In this document: piece by piece, positions 8,357 to 17,181 of the stretch
How positions within the stretch are numbered: the stretch's first letter is position 1
How the letters are laid out: each line of letters starts with the position of its first letter
Made by a program: the position numbers and the translations under genes
The notes under the pieces: model-generated
What the model was told of the DNA's origin: nothing
The model's input: only the letters and a program-made list of their open reading frames with translations
Database searches by the model: none
NCBI GenBank assembly: GCA_934196075.1
Contig: CAKPVW010000031.1
Location: forward strand, 1-21,258
DNA from: an uncultured Anaerovibrio sp.
Lineage (GTDB): Bacteria > Bacillota > Negativicutes > Selenomonadales > Selenomonadaceae
Reading direction: 5' to 3'
Length of the DNA: 21,258 bases

Positions 8357-8385
8357 ATTTTAGCATGAAGCAGTGAAAAATGCAA
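8357..8385 (-). promoter_or_regulatory. Sigma-A-type promoter of rpsT
   Basis: On the minus strand TTGCAT (-35, 8380-8385), 17 bases, and TAAAAT (-10, 8357-8362) with an extended-10 TGC just before it. Spacing and boxes are near consensus. Confidence 0.8.
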
Positions 8386-8400
8386 CTTCTTTTTTAGTAG

Positions 8401-8430
8401 TTGCGGTAAAATATTCTTCCATGCTATAAT
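8401..8430 (+). promoter_or_regulatory. Sigma-A-type promoter of lepA
   Basis: TTGCGG (-35, 8401-8406), an 18-base spacer, and a perfect TATAAT (-10, 8425-8430) with an extended-10 TGC. It lies 39 bases before the lepA start and is back to back with the rpsT promoter, 15 bases apart. Confidence 0.8.
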
Positions 8431-8469
8431 ATTGTGATTATAAGTGTATTTGAGAGGAAGAAGATATAG

Positions 8470-10266
8470 ATGGACACCAAGAAAATACGTAATTTTTCTA
8501 TTATTGCCCATATAGATCATGGCAAATCAACTATTGCAGATAGACTGATTGAATATACCGGTACCTTGACCAAGCGGGAAATGTTTGCTCAGGTATTGGA
8601 TAATATGGATTTGGAAAGAGAAAGAGGTATTACCATCAAGGCTCAGACTGTTCGTCTGGATTATCGGGGCAAGGATGGGGAGATGTATTGCCTGAACTTG
8701 ATTGATACTCCGGGGCACGTGGATTTTACCTATGAGGTATCAAGAAGTCTGGCTGCCTGCGAGGGAGCTTTGTTGATTGTGGATGCGGCTCAGGGTGTAG
8801 AGGCCCAGACCTTGGCCAATGTATATATGGCCTTGGAGCATGACTTGGAAATTATTCCTGTTATTAACAAAATCGATTTGCCTAGTGCTGATCCTGATAG
8901 AGTAAAGCAGGAAATTGAGGATGTTATTGGCTTGGATGCCTCTGAGGCTATTTTGGCTTCTGCTAAAACCGGTCAGGGTATTGAGGAAATTCTGGATGCT
9001 ATTGTAGAAAAAATACCAGCGCCAGAGGGAGATAACAGCAAGCCATTGCAGGCCTTGATTTTTGACTCCTATTTTGATTCCTACAAGGGGGCTATTGCCC
9101 ACATCCGCGTTATGGATGGCGAAATCAAAAAGGGAAGTCAGCTGAAGCTGATGGCTACTGGCAAAACCTTTGAGGCGACGGAGATTGGCTGCTTCCGTCC
9201 TGCACCTATGGAACTGCAGGCCTTGGGGCCAGGCTCTGTAGGTTATCTGGCTGGTTCTCTGAAGCAGGTGGCAGATGTGCGGGTTGGCGATACTGTTACC
9301 AGTGCTGTGAATCCAGCCAAGGAGCCATTGCCTGGCTATCGTGGCGTTACGCCGATGGTTTACTGCGGTCTTTATCCTGTGGATAGTGCAGATTATGACA
9401 ATCTAAAGGATGCCTTGGAGAAGCTGCAGCTGAATGATGCAGCTTTGGTTTTTGAGCCAGAAACCTCTATTGCCTTGGGCTTTGGTTATCGCTGCGGTTT
9501 TTTGGGCTTGCTGCATATGGATGTTATTCAGGAACGTCTAGAGCGAGAGTACAACCTCAAACTGATTACTACTGCCCCAAGTGTTATTTACCATGTACAT
9601 AAGACTGATGGAGAAATGGTAAAGGTGGATAATCCATCTGATTTGCCAGATCCAACTACCATTGACTTTATTGAGGAGCCTTATGTAAAAGCTACTGTCA
9701 TTGTACCTAATGATTTTGTCGGGGCAGTTATGGAAATTTCTCAGGCCAAGCGGGGAGATTTCAAGGGTATGGATTATCTGGATGTTAATAGAGTTATGAT
9801 TGTATATCATATTCCTTTGAGCGAGATTATCTATGATTATTTTGACAAGCTGAAATCATCTACCAGAGGCTATGCTTCCTTGGATTATGAGTTGGCAGAT
9901 TATCAGCAGGCCAAGTTGGTAAAGCTGGATATTCTGTTAAATGGTGAGCCGGTGGATGCTCTGTCTACCATTGTTCATGTGGATAATGCTGCTTCCAGAG
10001 GCCGGCAGTTAGCTGCCAAGCTGAAGGAGATTATTCCTCAGCAGATGTTTGAGATTCCTATTCAGGCGGCTATTGGCAATAAGATTATTGCTAGAGAAAA
10101 TGTCCGGGCCATGCGTAAGGATGTATTGGCCAAATGCTATGGCGGTGATATTTCCCGTAAACGCAAGCTGTTGGAAAAGCAGAAGGAAGGTAAGAAGCGC
10201 ATGAAATCCGTAGGCCGGGTGGATGTGCCGCAGGAGGCCTTTATGGCGATTTTGAAAATCGATTAA
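8470..10266 (+). CDS. lepA: Translation elongation factor 4 (LepA)
   Basis: The 598-residue translational GTPase acts on the ribosome; it has been linked to back-translocation, translation under ionic stress and, in later work, 30S biogenesis. GTP-binding motifs are complete: AHIDHGKST (G1), GITIKAQT (switch I), DTPGHVDF (G3), NKIDLP (G4) and SAKTG (G5). The LepA-specific C-terminal region is intact, with [16 protein letters not shown] close to the end. Length equals the family norm. The ATG at 8470 follows AGAGGAAGAAG with suitable spacing and leads directly into the conserved [13 protein letters not shown]. It has a strong promoter and is followed by a terminator at 10285-10322, so it is probably transcribed alone. 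Divergent rpsT is a typical neighbour. Confidence 0.98.
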   Translation: MDTKKIRNFSIIAHIDHGKSTIADRLIEYTGTLTKREMFAQVLDNMDLERERGITIKAQTVRLDYRGKDGEMYCLNLIDTPGHVDFTYEVSRSLAACEGALLIVDAAQGVEAQTLANVYMALEHDLEIIPVINKIDLPSADPDRVKQEIEDVIGLDASEAILASAKTGQGIEEILDAIVEKIPAPEGDNSKPLQALIFDSYFDSYKGAIAHIRVMDGEIKKGSQLKLMATGKTFEATEIGCFRPAPMELQALGPGSVGYLAGSLKQVADVRVGDTVTSAVNPAKEPLPGYRGVTPMVYCGLYPVDSADYDNLKDALEKLQLNDAALVFEPETSIALGFGYRCGFLGLLHMDVIQERLEREYNLKLITTAPSVIYHVHKTDGEMVKVDNPSDLPDPTTIDFIEEPYVKATVIVPNDFVGAVMEISQAKRGDFKGMDYLDVNRVMIVYHIPLSEIIYDYFDKLKSSTRGYASLDYELADYQQAKLVKLDILLNGEPVDALSTIVHVDNAASRGRQLAAKLKEIIPQQMFEIPIQAAIGNKIIARENVRAMRKDVLAKCYGGDISRKRKLLEKQKEGKKRMKSVGRVDVPQEAFMAILKID

Positions 10267-10284
10267 GTTTTTATGCCTATATAT

Positions 10285-10322
10285 ATAGACCGCTATGAGC
10301 ATAAGTAGCGGTCTATTTTCTT
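10285..10322 (+). terminator. Terminator of lepA
   Basis: ATAGACCGCTA (10285-10295) pairs perfectly with TAGCGGTCTAT (10306-10316) across a 10-base loop, then TTTCTTGTGTTTTT. It begins 18 bases after the lepA stop. Confidence 0.88.
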
Positions 10323-10349
10323 GTGTTTTTCTTACTTATTTATTATAAT
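10321..10349 (+). promoter_or_regulatory. Candidate promoter of the activase operon
   Basis: TTGTGT (10321-10326), a 17-base spacer and a perfect TATAAT (10344-10349). The -10 is strong, the -35 weak and merged with the T-tail of the lepA terminator. A transcript from it would start near 10356, just before the 13-bp palindrome at 10367-10407. Confidence 0.5.
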
Positions 10350-10366
10350 ATAGTAGAGTATGTGTG

Positions 10367-10407
10367 GCTTTAAATACATAAATGCACTGCATATATGTAT
10401 TTAAAGC
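10367..10407. promoter_or_regulatory. Near-perfect palindrome in the leader of the activase gene
   Basis: GCTTTAAATACAT (10367-10379) pairs perfectly with ATGTATTTAAAGC (10395-10407). The loop contains ATGCA/TGCAT, which nearly completes the hairpin. It lies about 10 bases past the presumed transcription start. It could be an operator for a dimeric regulator or an RNA hairpin; TGCATTTTTAC follows, so weak termination (attenuation) is possible. Confidence 0.6.
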
Positions 10408-10410
10408 TGC

Positions 10411-10497
10411 ATTTTTACACGATATCTGTCGGGAAGATGCAGGTGTAAATCCTCCTTGTCTGACAGTTTTGATAAGTTTTCTCAGGTGGTGACAATT
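10411..10497 (+). promoter_or_regulatory. Structured 5' leader with alternative pairings
   Basis: TTTACAC (10414-10420) can pair with GTGTAAA (10443-10449), and CTGTC (10426-10430) can pair with GACAG (10462-10466). The two stems cross, so they would exclude each other or form a pseudoknot. The stretch GGGAAGATGCAGGTG superficially recalls part of a cobalamin riboswitch core, but the other conserved blocks are missing. It ends in the ribosome binding site AGGTGGTGA (10484-10492). Function is not established. Confidence 0.35.
10484..10492 (+). promoter_or_regulatory. Ribosome binding site that sets a TTG start for the activase
   Basis: AGGTGGTGA lies 5 bases before TTG 10498. An upstream in-frame TTG at 10456 has no Shine-Dalgarno and sits in the structured leader, so 10498 is preferred. 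Confidence 0.65.
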
Positions 10498-13400
10498 TTG
10501 AATTCACTTTTGCGTGTGGGAATCGATGTCGGTTCAACCACGATTAAAGTAGTAGTTCTCAACAAGGAACGAAAACTCGTTTACAAGAAGTATGCCCGGC
10601 ATTTCTCAGAAATCAATACTGTCCTGAAGGAAAATCTGGCAGCATTGGAAAATGTAGTTAAGGAAAAGAGCTTTTCTTTGGCTATGACTGGTTCCGCTGG
10701 TATGGGCATTGCTGAGCGCATAGGTTTGCCCTTTGTGCAGGAGGTAATTGCCTGCGCTACGGCTGTAAAGGAATTGATTCCTCATACAGATACCGTGGTG
10801 GAGCTAGGAGGAGAGGATGCCAAGGTAACCTATTTTGGCGAGGCTCCAGAACAGAGAATGAATGGCGTCTGTGCAGGTGGCACAGGCTCTTTTATTGACC
10901 AAATGGCTTCTCTGCTTTCCACAGATGCTACCGGTTTGAATGCCTTAGCAGCTAAGGGGAAGGAAATTTATACCATTGCTTCCCGCTGTGGTGTATTTGC
11001 CAAAACTGATATTCAGGCTTTGATGAATGATGGTGCTTCCAAGGCTGATATTGCTCTTTCTATTTTTCAGGCTGTAGTAAACCAGACCATCAGCAATCTG
11101 GCTCAGGGACGGCCTATAGATGGGCATGTGGCTTTTTTGGGTGGGCCTCTGCATTTTCTGCCAGAGCTAAAAAAGCGTTTTATTGAAACCCTGAAGCTGG
11201 ATAAGGAACATATTGTAGAGGTTCAGGATGGTAATTATTTTGTGGCTGTAGGGGCGGCTATGGCAGAGGAAGCCAAGCCGGTTACTATGGATCAGATTCG
11301 AGAAAGTGTGCAAAAAACGGAGCAGGCTATTGCTTCTCAGAAGCGGGAGGCAGATTTTGTGCTGTTTGAAAATCAGGAGGCTTATGCTGAATTCAAGGCC
11401 CGTCACGATAAGGATAAGGTGCCGCAGGCTCAGCTGTCAGAATATCACGGCCCGGTTTATGTGGGGATAGATGCAGGCTCTACGACAACCAAGCTGGCTG
11501 TTATTGGCTCTAAGAAGGAGCTATTATATACCTCTTATGGCAGCAACCATGGTTCTCCCTTGCAGACGGTTATCGGAGAACTGAAGTCCTTGTACAAGGC
11601 TATGAACAAGGACACCTATATAGCTTCCGTTTTTACCACAGGCTATGGTGAAGCTATTGTGAAGGCTGCTCTGCATGCAGATGATGGGGAGGTAGAAACC
11701 TTTGCTCATTTGCGGGCAGCTCAGGAATTCTGTCCCGATGTATCCTTTGTGTTGGATATTGGCGGTCAGGATATGAAGTGTTTCTATGTGAATAAGGGAA
11801 GCATTGGCAGTATAATTCTCAATGAAGCCTGCTCTGCCGGCTGTGGTTCCTTTATTGAAAATTTTGCCCAGAGTCTAAATATGACGGCAGGGGAATTTGC
11901 GACTAAGGCATTGACCTCTCAAGCCCCGGTGGATTTGGGTACGAGATGTACGGTATTTATGAATTCCAAGGTTAAGCAGGCTCAGAAGGACGGCGCACAG
12001 GTAGGGGATATTTCTGCAGGCATTGCCTTGTCAGTTATAAAAAATGCCCTTTTCAAAGTAATGCAGCTAAAGGATGTTTCTTCTCTGGGAGCCAATATTG
12101 TGGTTCAGGGTGGTACTTTCTACAATGATGCAGTATTGCGGTCTATGGAGCTGTTGCTGCACAAAAACGTTATTCGTCCGGATATTGCCGGCCTGATGGG
12201 GGCCTACGGCGCAGCTATTCTGGCCCTGGAATCCGGTCAGAAGAAGTCCTCTATTCTGCCAGCAGAGGAGTTGGAGAACTTTAGCGTTACAAGCAAATCC
12301 TTCCGCTGTCATGGCTGTGGTAATTCCTGTCAGGTAACGGTACAGAATTTCCCAGATGGCGGCAGGTATTTTACCGGCAATCGCTGTGAAAGGGGAGCTG
12401 GTCAGCAGAAAAAGAAGGCTGCAGTACAGAATATTTATAAATTTAAATACGATAGATTGTTCAATCACTATGAGCCTTTAGATAATGCCCCTCGTGGCAA
12501 GATTGGTTTGCCTAGAGTGCTGAATATGTATGAAGACTATCCATTCTGGTTTACAGTTCTTACCAAGCTGGGCTATGAGGTAGTGCTTTCCGGGGAATCA
12601 TCTGCCCAGATGTATTATAAGGGAATGGCTACAGTGCCTTCTGATTCTCTTTGCTATCCTGCCAAGCTGGCTCATGGTCATATTATGGATTTGGTGGAAA
12701 AGGGTATCAAAAAGATTTTCTATCCTTGTCTCCCATATAATATGGAGGATGAAGCCAATGCTTCAGCCAATCATTTCAACTGTCCGGTAGTGGCCTCCTA
12801 TGCAGAGAATATTCGTGGTAATATGGATGTTCTAGAGGAGGAAAAGATTGATTTTATACAGCCGTTTTTGCCTATACATAATCCAAAGCGTATGGTGAAA
12901 AGGATGTATGAGGAGCTGGGCAAAAGAGAGGGCATCAGCAAAAAGAATATTGAGGCAGCCTGTGAGGCGGGTTATCAGGAGATAGAAAGCTATCGTCAGG
13001 AGGTGCGTCACAAGGGGCAAGAGATTTTGCAGGAGGCAGAAGCTCAGGGGCGGCAGGTTATTTTGCTGGCCGGACGGCCATATCATATGGATCCAGAGAT
13101 TAATCATGGTATTCCAGAGATGATTCAGTCCTACGATCTGCCTATTATCTCTGAGGATGCAGTTTATCATATGCCGATTCATTCGGAGCCTCTAAAGATT
13201 GTCAACCAGTGGAGTTATCATGCCAGATTGTATCATGCCGCCAATTTTGTAGCAGAGCATGATAATGTAACCATGATCCAGTTCAGCTCCTTTGGCTGTG
13301 GCTTGGATGCTATTACCACTGGCCAGGTTAAATCTATCTTGGAGGATCATCAGCGTATTTATACCATGATAAAGCTGGATGATGTCAGCAATTTGGGGGC

Positions 13401-14736
13401 AGCTAGAATACGCCTGCGTTCATTGATTGCTGCCTTGGCTCGTCGCAAGCCTGTAGAGTACCAGACTTTGGAAATTCAGGATAGACCTCATTTTACAGAG
13501 GAATGTCGGAAACGCCATACTATTTTGGCTCCTCAGATGGCACCAATTCACTTTGAGCTTTTCGGGCCTGTGCTGCAAAAATACGGCTATAATGTGGTGA
13601 TTCCGCCTATGCCTAGATCTGCTGTTGATGTAGGGCTGAGATATGTTCATAATGATATGTGCTATCCTGCCATTGTGGTTATTGGTCAGTTGTTAAATGC
13701 TTTGAAAAGCGGCATGTGTGATCCGGATAATACATCTATTATGCTGTTTCAGACCTGTGGTGCCTGCCGAGCCACCAATTATATGAATGTTTTGCGGATG
13801 GCCCTGAAAGATGCTGGTTATCCTCAGGTGCCAGTATTTGCTTGTTGGGGGCTGGAAACAGATGCCTTTAGTTTTACTCGTGAAAGCTTGATTGAAGCTA
13901 TTAAGGCAGCTGTATACGGCGATGTGCTGATGAATGTCAAGAATCGCACCATGCCTTATGAAATAAACAAGGGCGAAACTCAGCAGGTTTATGATCGTTG
14001 GATGGCAAAATGTAAGGAGGAACTGTCTAGGGCAAAGACTAGCTATCGGCGGTTCTCCCAAAATATTCAGAAAATGGTGCAGGATTTTGAGGCTATTCCT
14101 ATTGACGAAAATATGTGGAAGCCGAAGGTTGGCATTGTGGGAGAGATATTGGCAAAATATCATCCTGTAGCCAATAACAATATCGAGAGGGTGCTGATGG
14201 AGGAAGGCGCAGAGGTGGTTATGCCTGACTTTGTGGACTTCTTTATGTATTCCGCCTATGATGCGGTGGTGAAAAGGGAGCTTTTGGATGGCAAGCTGAA
14301 GAGCAAGCTGATTGCTCAGATGTTTATCCAGCTGATGGAGTTCTATCGCCGCCCTGTACGAAAGGCTATGAAGCATAGTAAGCGGTATTTGCCGCCTCAT
14401 ACTATAGGAGAGATAGCATCTCTGGCCAAGGAGCATGTTTCTTTGGGGAATATGGCAGGAGAGGGCTGGTTCCTGACGGGGGAAATGGTGAAGCTGATAC
14501 GTCATGGTGTGCCTAATGTGGTGTGCCTGCAGCCTTTTGGCTGCCTGCCAAATCATATTACTGGCAAGGGCGTCATCCATAGCTTGCGCAAGCATTATAA
14601 AGAAGCCAATATACTGGCAATAGATTGTGATGCTGGTGCCAGCGAGGTAAACCAGCTGAATCGCTTGAAGTTGATGCTATCTGTGGCCAAGGAGAAGAAC
14701 CCTAATTTACAAAATGCTGCTCGAAAGAAAGCGTGA
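10498..14736 (+). CDS. Fused 2-hydroxyacyl-CoA dehydratase activase / dehydratase-like protein (BadF/HgdC family plus DUF2229 and D-component)
   Basis: The 1412-residue cytoplasmic protein joins two ASKHA-type activase domains to dehydratase-like regions. Domain 1 begins VGIDVGSTTIKVVVLN, with cluster cysteines in GVCAGGTGSF (Cys125) and ASRCGVFAKTD (Cys164), matching the two cysteines that each HgdC subunit gives to a shared [4Fe-4S]. Domain 2 starts near 322 (GIDAGSTTTKLAV), with Cys445 in EACSAGCGSF and Cys484 in TRCTVFMNSK. Next comes a four-cysteine cluster (Cys604, 607, 611, 630), then a DUF2229 region (from about 665) and C-terminal D-component-like segments. Such activases use ATP to drive low-potential electrons into dehydratases or related reductases. 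This long fusion occurs in Clostridia and Negativicutes; its substrate is unknown. The start is TTG 10498, chosen from the ribosome binding site. The next gene starts 11 bases downstream, suggesting an operon. Confidence 0.88.
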   Translation: MNSLLRVGIDVGSTTIKVVVLNKERKLVYKKYARHFSEINTVLKENLAALENVVKEKSFSLAMTGSAGMGIAERIGLPFVQEVIACATAVKELIPHTDTVVELGGEDAKVTYFGEAPEQRMNGVCAGGTGSFIDQMASLLSTDATGLNALAAKGKEIYTIASRCGVFAKTDIQALMNDGASKADIALSIFQAVVNQTISNLAQGRPIDGHVAFLGGPLHFLPELKKRFIETLKLDKEHIVEVQDGNYFVAVGAAMAEEAKPVTMDQIRESVQKTEQAIASQKREADFVLFENQEAYAEFKARHDKDKVPQAQLSEYHGPVYVGIDAGSTTTKLAVIGSKKELLYTSYGSNHGSPLQTVIGELKSLYKAMNKDTYIASVFTTGYGEAIVKAALHADDGEVETFAHLRAAQEFCPDVSFVLDIGGQDMKCFYVNKGSIGSIILNEACSAGCGSFIENFAQSLNMTAGEFATKALTSQAPVDLGTRCTVFMNSKVKQAQKDGAQVGDISAGIALSVIKNALFKVMQLKDVSSLGANIVVQGGTFYNDAVLRSMELLLHKNVIRPDIAGLMGAYGAAILALESGQKKSSILPAEELENFSVTSKSFRCHGCGNSCQVTVQNFPDGGRYFTGNRCERGAGQQKKKAAVQNIYKFKYDRLFNHYEPLDNAPRGKIGLPRVLNMYEDYPFWFTVLTKLGYEVVLSGESSAQMYYKGMATVPSDSLCYPAKLAHGHIMDLVEKGIKKIFYPCLPYNMEDEANASANHFNCPVVASYAENIRGNMDVLEEEKIDFIQPFLPIHNPKRMVKRMYEELGKREGISKKNIEAACEAGYQEIESYRQEVRHKGQEILQEAEAQGRQVILLAGRPYHMDPEINHGIPEMIQSYDLPIISEDAVYHMPIHSEPLKIVNQWSYHARLYHAANFVAEHDNVTMIQFSSFGCGLDAITTGQVKSILEDHQRIYTMIKLDDVSNLGAARIRLRSLIAALARRKPVEYQTLEIQDRPHFTEECRKRHTILAPQMAPIHFELFGPVLQKYGYNVVIPPMPRSAVDVGLRYVHNDMCYPAIVVIGQLLNALKSGMCDPDNTSIMLFQTCGACRATNYMNVLRMALKDAGYPQVPVFACWGLETDAFSFTRESLIEAIKAAVYGDVLMNVKNRTMPYEINKGETQQVYDRWMAKCKEELSRAKTSYRRFSQNIQKMVQDFEAIPIDENMWKPKVGIVGEILAKYHPVANNNIERVLMEEGAEVVMPDFVDFFMYSAYDAVVKRELLDGKLKSKLIAQMFIQLMEFYRRPVRKAMKHSKRYLPPHTIGEIASLAKEHVSLGNMAGEGWFLTGEMVKLIRHGVPNVVCLQPFGCLPNHITGKGVIHSLRKHYKEANILAIDCDAGASEVNQLNRLKLMLSVAKEKNPNLQNAARKKA

Positions 14737-14747
14737 TTGTATAGTAT

Positions 14748-15974
14748 ATGAAGAAAAAATATAAGGCTACAGTAGCATTGGCTATAAGTATTGCAGGTGC
14801 TGCTGGAACAACAGGTTTATCACAAACAGGATTTCTGGGCGGTATGATACATAATGGCTTTTTGGCTGCCACTATTGGCGGTTTGGCTGATTGGTTTGCC
14901 ATTACAGCCTTATTTAGAAAGCCTTTGGGGATATCTTATAGAACAGAAATAATTGTTCGCAATCGCCAACGGATTATGCAGGCCGTGGTGGATTTTGCAG
15001 CCAATGATTTGTTGGCTGCGGAAAATATCATGAGATTTGTCAAGCAGCAGGATTTGGCATATTTGCTGGCAACCTTTACCAAAAGGTATGGTGAGGAAAA
15101 GATACTTCCTCACGCAGCTAGGATTGCCCTTCAGATGGAGCAGGAGCTGTCCGGAGAAAGGATGGCTCAGCTTTTGGCTCCCTATGGAAAGGCCATAATT
15201 ACAGATAGGGTGTTGGAGCAGATAGCTGGAGATATGCTGGCAGGTCTGTCAGAGCAGGAGCAAGCTAGACGCTTGCTGTATCTGCTAGTTGATGGTATAG
15301 AGGAGCTATTGCAGGATGAAGAACTGCAAAAACTGTTGGCAAAAAATATTGATGAATTACTGACGGAGTATGGAGATGCTGTAAGCAGCCGGGCGTTTTT
15401 GATAGGGCTGTTGGGGCTGTCTGGGGATAAGCTATCAGAGCAGCTGGTGAAAAAGGTAAAACAGTGGTTGACAGAATTGCCTCAGCAGCCAGAGAAAGAG
15501 GACAAGGCTGTTAGCTGGTTGTCTGAAAAATTAAAACAGATGTCAGCTAATGGTAAAATAAGAAAATTGCTGGTTCATATGATGTCAGAAAAATTGACAG
15601 AAGCAAGAATACAGACTATGCTGCAAGAGGTATTTACTAGGCTTTTGTCTGATGGTGTTCTGTCAAGACAGCTTGTTGATATGGTTAGAAACTATCTGGA
15701 ACGTTTGCAGGTGGAGCCAGCATGGCAGCAGCAGGCTGACTCAATGCTAAAAAAGTGGCTGGCAGAGGAGCTGGCTAAGCATCACGATGTAATAGCTCAT
15801 ATGATTGAGGAACGCTTGGGACAGCTGTCAGATAAAGAATTAGTCGAGTTTACAGAAGCCAAGGTTGCAGATGATTTGCAGATGATTAGAATCAATGGCT
15901 CTGTGGTAGGTTCTTTGGTTGGTATGGGACTTTATGGGATTGTATATTTAGCGGGGCAGGTGTTGTGGCCATGA
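14748..15974 (+). CDS. DUF445 family membrane protein, first of a tandem pair
   Basis: The 408-residue protein has an N-terminal hydrophobic segment (about 7-30), the family signature GGLADWFAITALFRKPLG (about 44-61), a long helical, charged middle region and a C-terminal hydrophobic segment after RINGSVVGSLVGMGLYG. This is the layout of DUF445 (PF04286), a membrane-anchored family of unknown function. It starts 11 bases after the activase stop; the ribosome binding site is weak (GAAAGAAAG), which suggests translational coupling. Its stop codon overlaps the start of the paralogue downstream. The function cannot be assigned from sequence. Confidence 0.85.
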   Translation: MKKKYKATVALAISIAGAAGTTGLSQTGFLGGMIHNGFLAATIGGLADWFAITALFRKPLGISYRTEIIVRNRQRIMQAVVDFAANDLLAAENIMRFVKQQDLAYLLATFTKRYGEEKILPHAARIALQMEQELSGERMAQLLAPYGKAIITDRVLEQIAGDMLAGLSEQEQARRLLYLLVDGIEELLQDEELQKLLAKNIDELLTEYGDAVSSRAFLIGLLGLSGDKLSEQLVKKVKQWLTELPQQPEKEDKAVSWLSEKLKQMSANGKIRKLLVHMMSEKLTEARIQTMLQEVFTRLLSDGVLSRQLVDMVRNYLERLQVEPAWQQQADSMLKKWLAEELAKHHDVIAHMIEERLGQLSDKELVEFTEAKVADDLQMIRINGSVVGSLVGMGLYGIVYLAGQVLWP

Positions 15975-17161
15975 TGTGGAGAAACTGGAATAAGGCTGAC
16001 AAAACCTTGCTAGCAGCGGCAGTAATTTTTGCTTTTGCCCTGTGTTTGCATATCCAATATCGGGAAAATCTCTTTGCCAAGGGCTTCTTGTTTTGCGCAG
16101 AGGCTGCTTTGGTGGGAGGGATTGCCGATTGGTTTGCTGTTACGGCTCTTTTTGAAAAGCCATTGGGGTTTCCTTGGCATACAGCAATTTTGCCAAGACG
16201 CCGTCAAGCCTTTATAGAGTCCACTGGAAGAATGTTGCAGCAGGAGTTTTTTGGTAGAAAAATTTTAATAAAAAAAATAAAGAAAATTGATTTTTCTGCC
16301 ATGGTGGCAGCATGGCTGGGCAAGCCAGAAAACAAAAAAAAGATTTCTAGCTGGGTGCTGTCAAGAGTTCCTCTGTGGTTGAGTAAATATGGTCAGTTAT
16401 CAGGGGGAGCAATTAGCCGCACTTCGATTATGGAGCTAAAGGCTGAAAGCTTCAAGCCTATGGCAGATTATGCTGTAAGGTCGTTTTATAATTTTGCTGA
16501 ACAGCCGGAGTTTAAGCAGAGAATCAGAGAAATATTGGAGAAATATATGGATTCCCAATTACAAGGTCCTATGGCTATGATGATGGCGGGATTTGCTCAA
16601 TCTGTGAACATTATTAATGTGGATGAGGCTTCGCAGCTGGTGCAAAAAAAGCTGCTTTGTCTTTTGGAAAAGGCACAGCAGGAAAATACAGCAGAATATG
16701 AGCAGGTGCAGGAGTCTTTGAAAACTTTTTTCAGTTATTATGAAAAAAATTTGGCTGCTAAGCAGGAATTAAATGCTGTTTTGTTGAATAAAGCAGATAA
16801 ATTGGATATTGCTGGGTATTTGTTGTGTCAGAATGGCCAATTGTCAGGTCAGGTGAGGGAACAATTGCTACAGCTTTTGGATAATTTATGGTTGCAAGTA
16901 GAAAAAATACTGGCAACAAATAATATATTGCAAAATGAACTAAATGCATTGATTTATCAAATGGCAGCGAGAGGTGCCTTGCAGGCTCAGGAGCTATTGG
17001 GAAAAATTACTAATGATGTATTGGGGACTATGACGGATGAGCAAATAAATCGCTTGGTATATGATAAGGCAGAGCCGGATTTATTGTGGATTCGTATGAA
17101 TGGTTCCATAGTAGGTGCATCCATAGGTTTGGTTGTTTTTGCAATTATGCAATTTATGTAA
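15971..17161 (+). CDS. DUF445 family membrane protein, second of a tandem pair
   Basis: The 396-residue paralogue of the preceding protein has an N-terminal hydrophobic helix ([17 protein letters not shown]), the signature [18 protein letters not shown] and a C-terminal [19 protein letters not shown] segment. The middle regions differ strongly from the first copy, so the duplication is old. The frame allows GTG 15965, ATG 15971 or ATG 15974; I prefer 15971, which follows GGGGCAGGTG and forms an ATGA overlap with the stop of the first DUF445 gene. Such overlap indicates coupled translation and perhaps a fixed ratio or hetero-complex (inference). The chemoreceptor gene begins 20 bases after its stop. 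Confidence 0.85.
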   Translation: MMWRNWNKADKTLLAAAVIFAFALCLHIQYRENLFAKGFLFCAEAALVGGIADWFAVTALFEKPLGFPWHTAILPRRRQAFIESTGRMLQQEFFGRKILIKKIKKIDFSAMVAAWLGKPENKKKISSWVLSRVPLWLSKYGQLSGGAISRTSIMELKAESFKPMADYAVRSFYNFAEQPEFKQRIREILEKYMDSQLQGPMAMMMAGFAQSVNIINVDEASQLVQKKLLCLLEKAQQENTAEYEQVQESLKTFFSYYEKNLAAKQELNAVLLNKADKLDIAGYLLCQNGQLSGQVREQLLQLLDNLWLQVEKILATNNILQNELNALIYQMAARGALQAQELLGKITNDVLGTMTDEQINRLVYDKAEPDLLWIRMNGSIVGASIGLVVFAIMQFM

Positions 17162-17166
17162 AAAAA

Positions 17167-17175
17167 GGCGGGGGA
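17167..17175 (+). promoter_or_regulatory. Ribosome binding site that sets the second chemoreceptor start
   Basis: GGCGGGGGA lies 6 bases before ATG 17182. The frame is open back to 17086, but that part overlaps the end of the DUF445 gene and has no ribosome binding site. Confidence 0.7.
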
Positions 17176-17181
17176 TTGATT

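Noticed and set aside
10421..10470. Cobalamin-riboswitch-like core
   Set aside because: Only a GGGAA...GGTG...AAATCC-like stretch is present; the later conserved CCCGC-CACTGT block and the B12 box are missing, and the region is far shorter than the usual 200 bases.
13693..14595. 300-codon minus-strand frame opposite the activase gene
   Set aside because: It is antisense to a clearly real, conserved coding region and its translation has no family motif; a codon-bias shadow.
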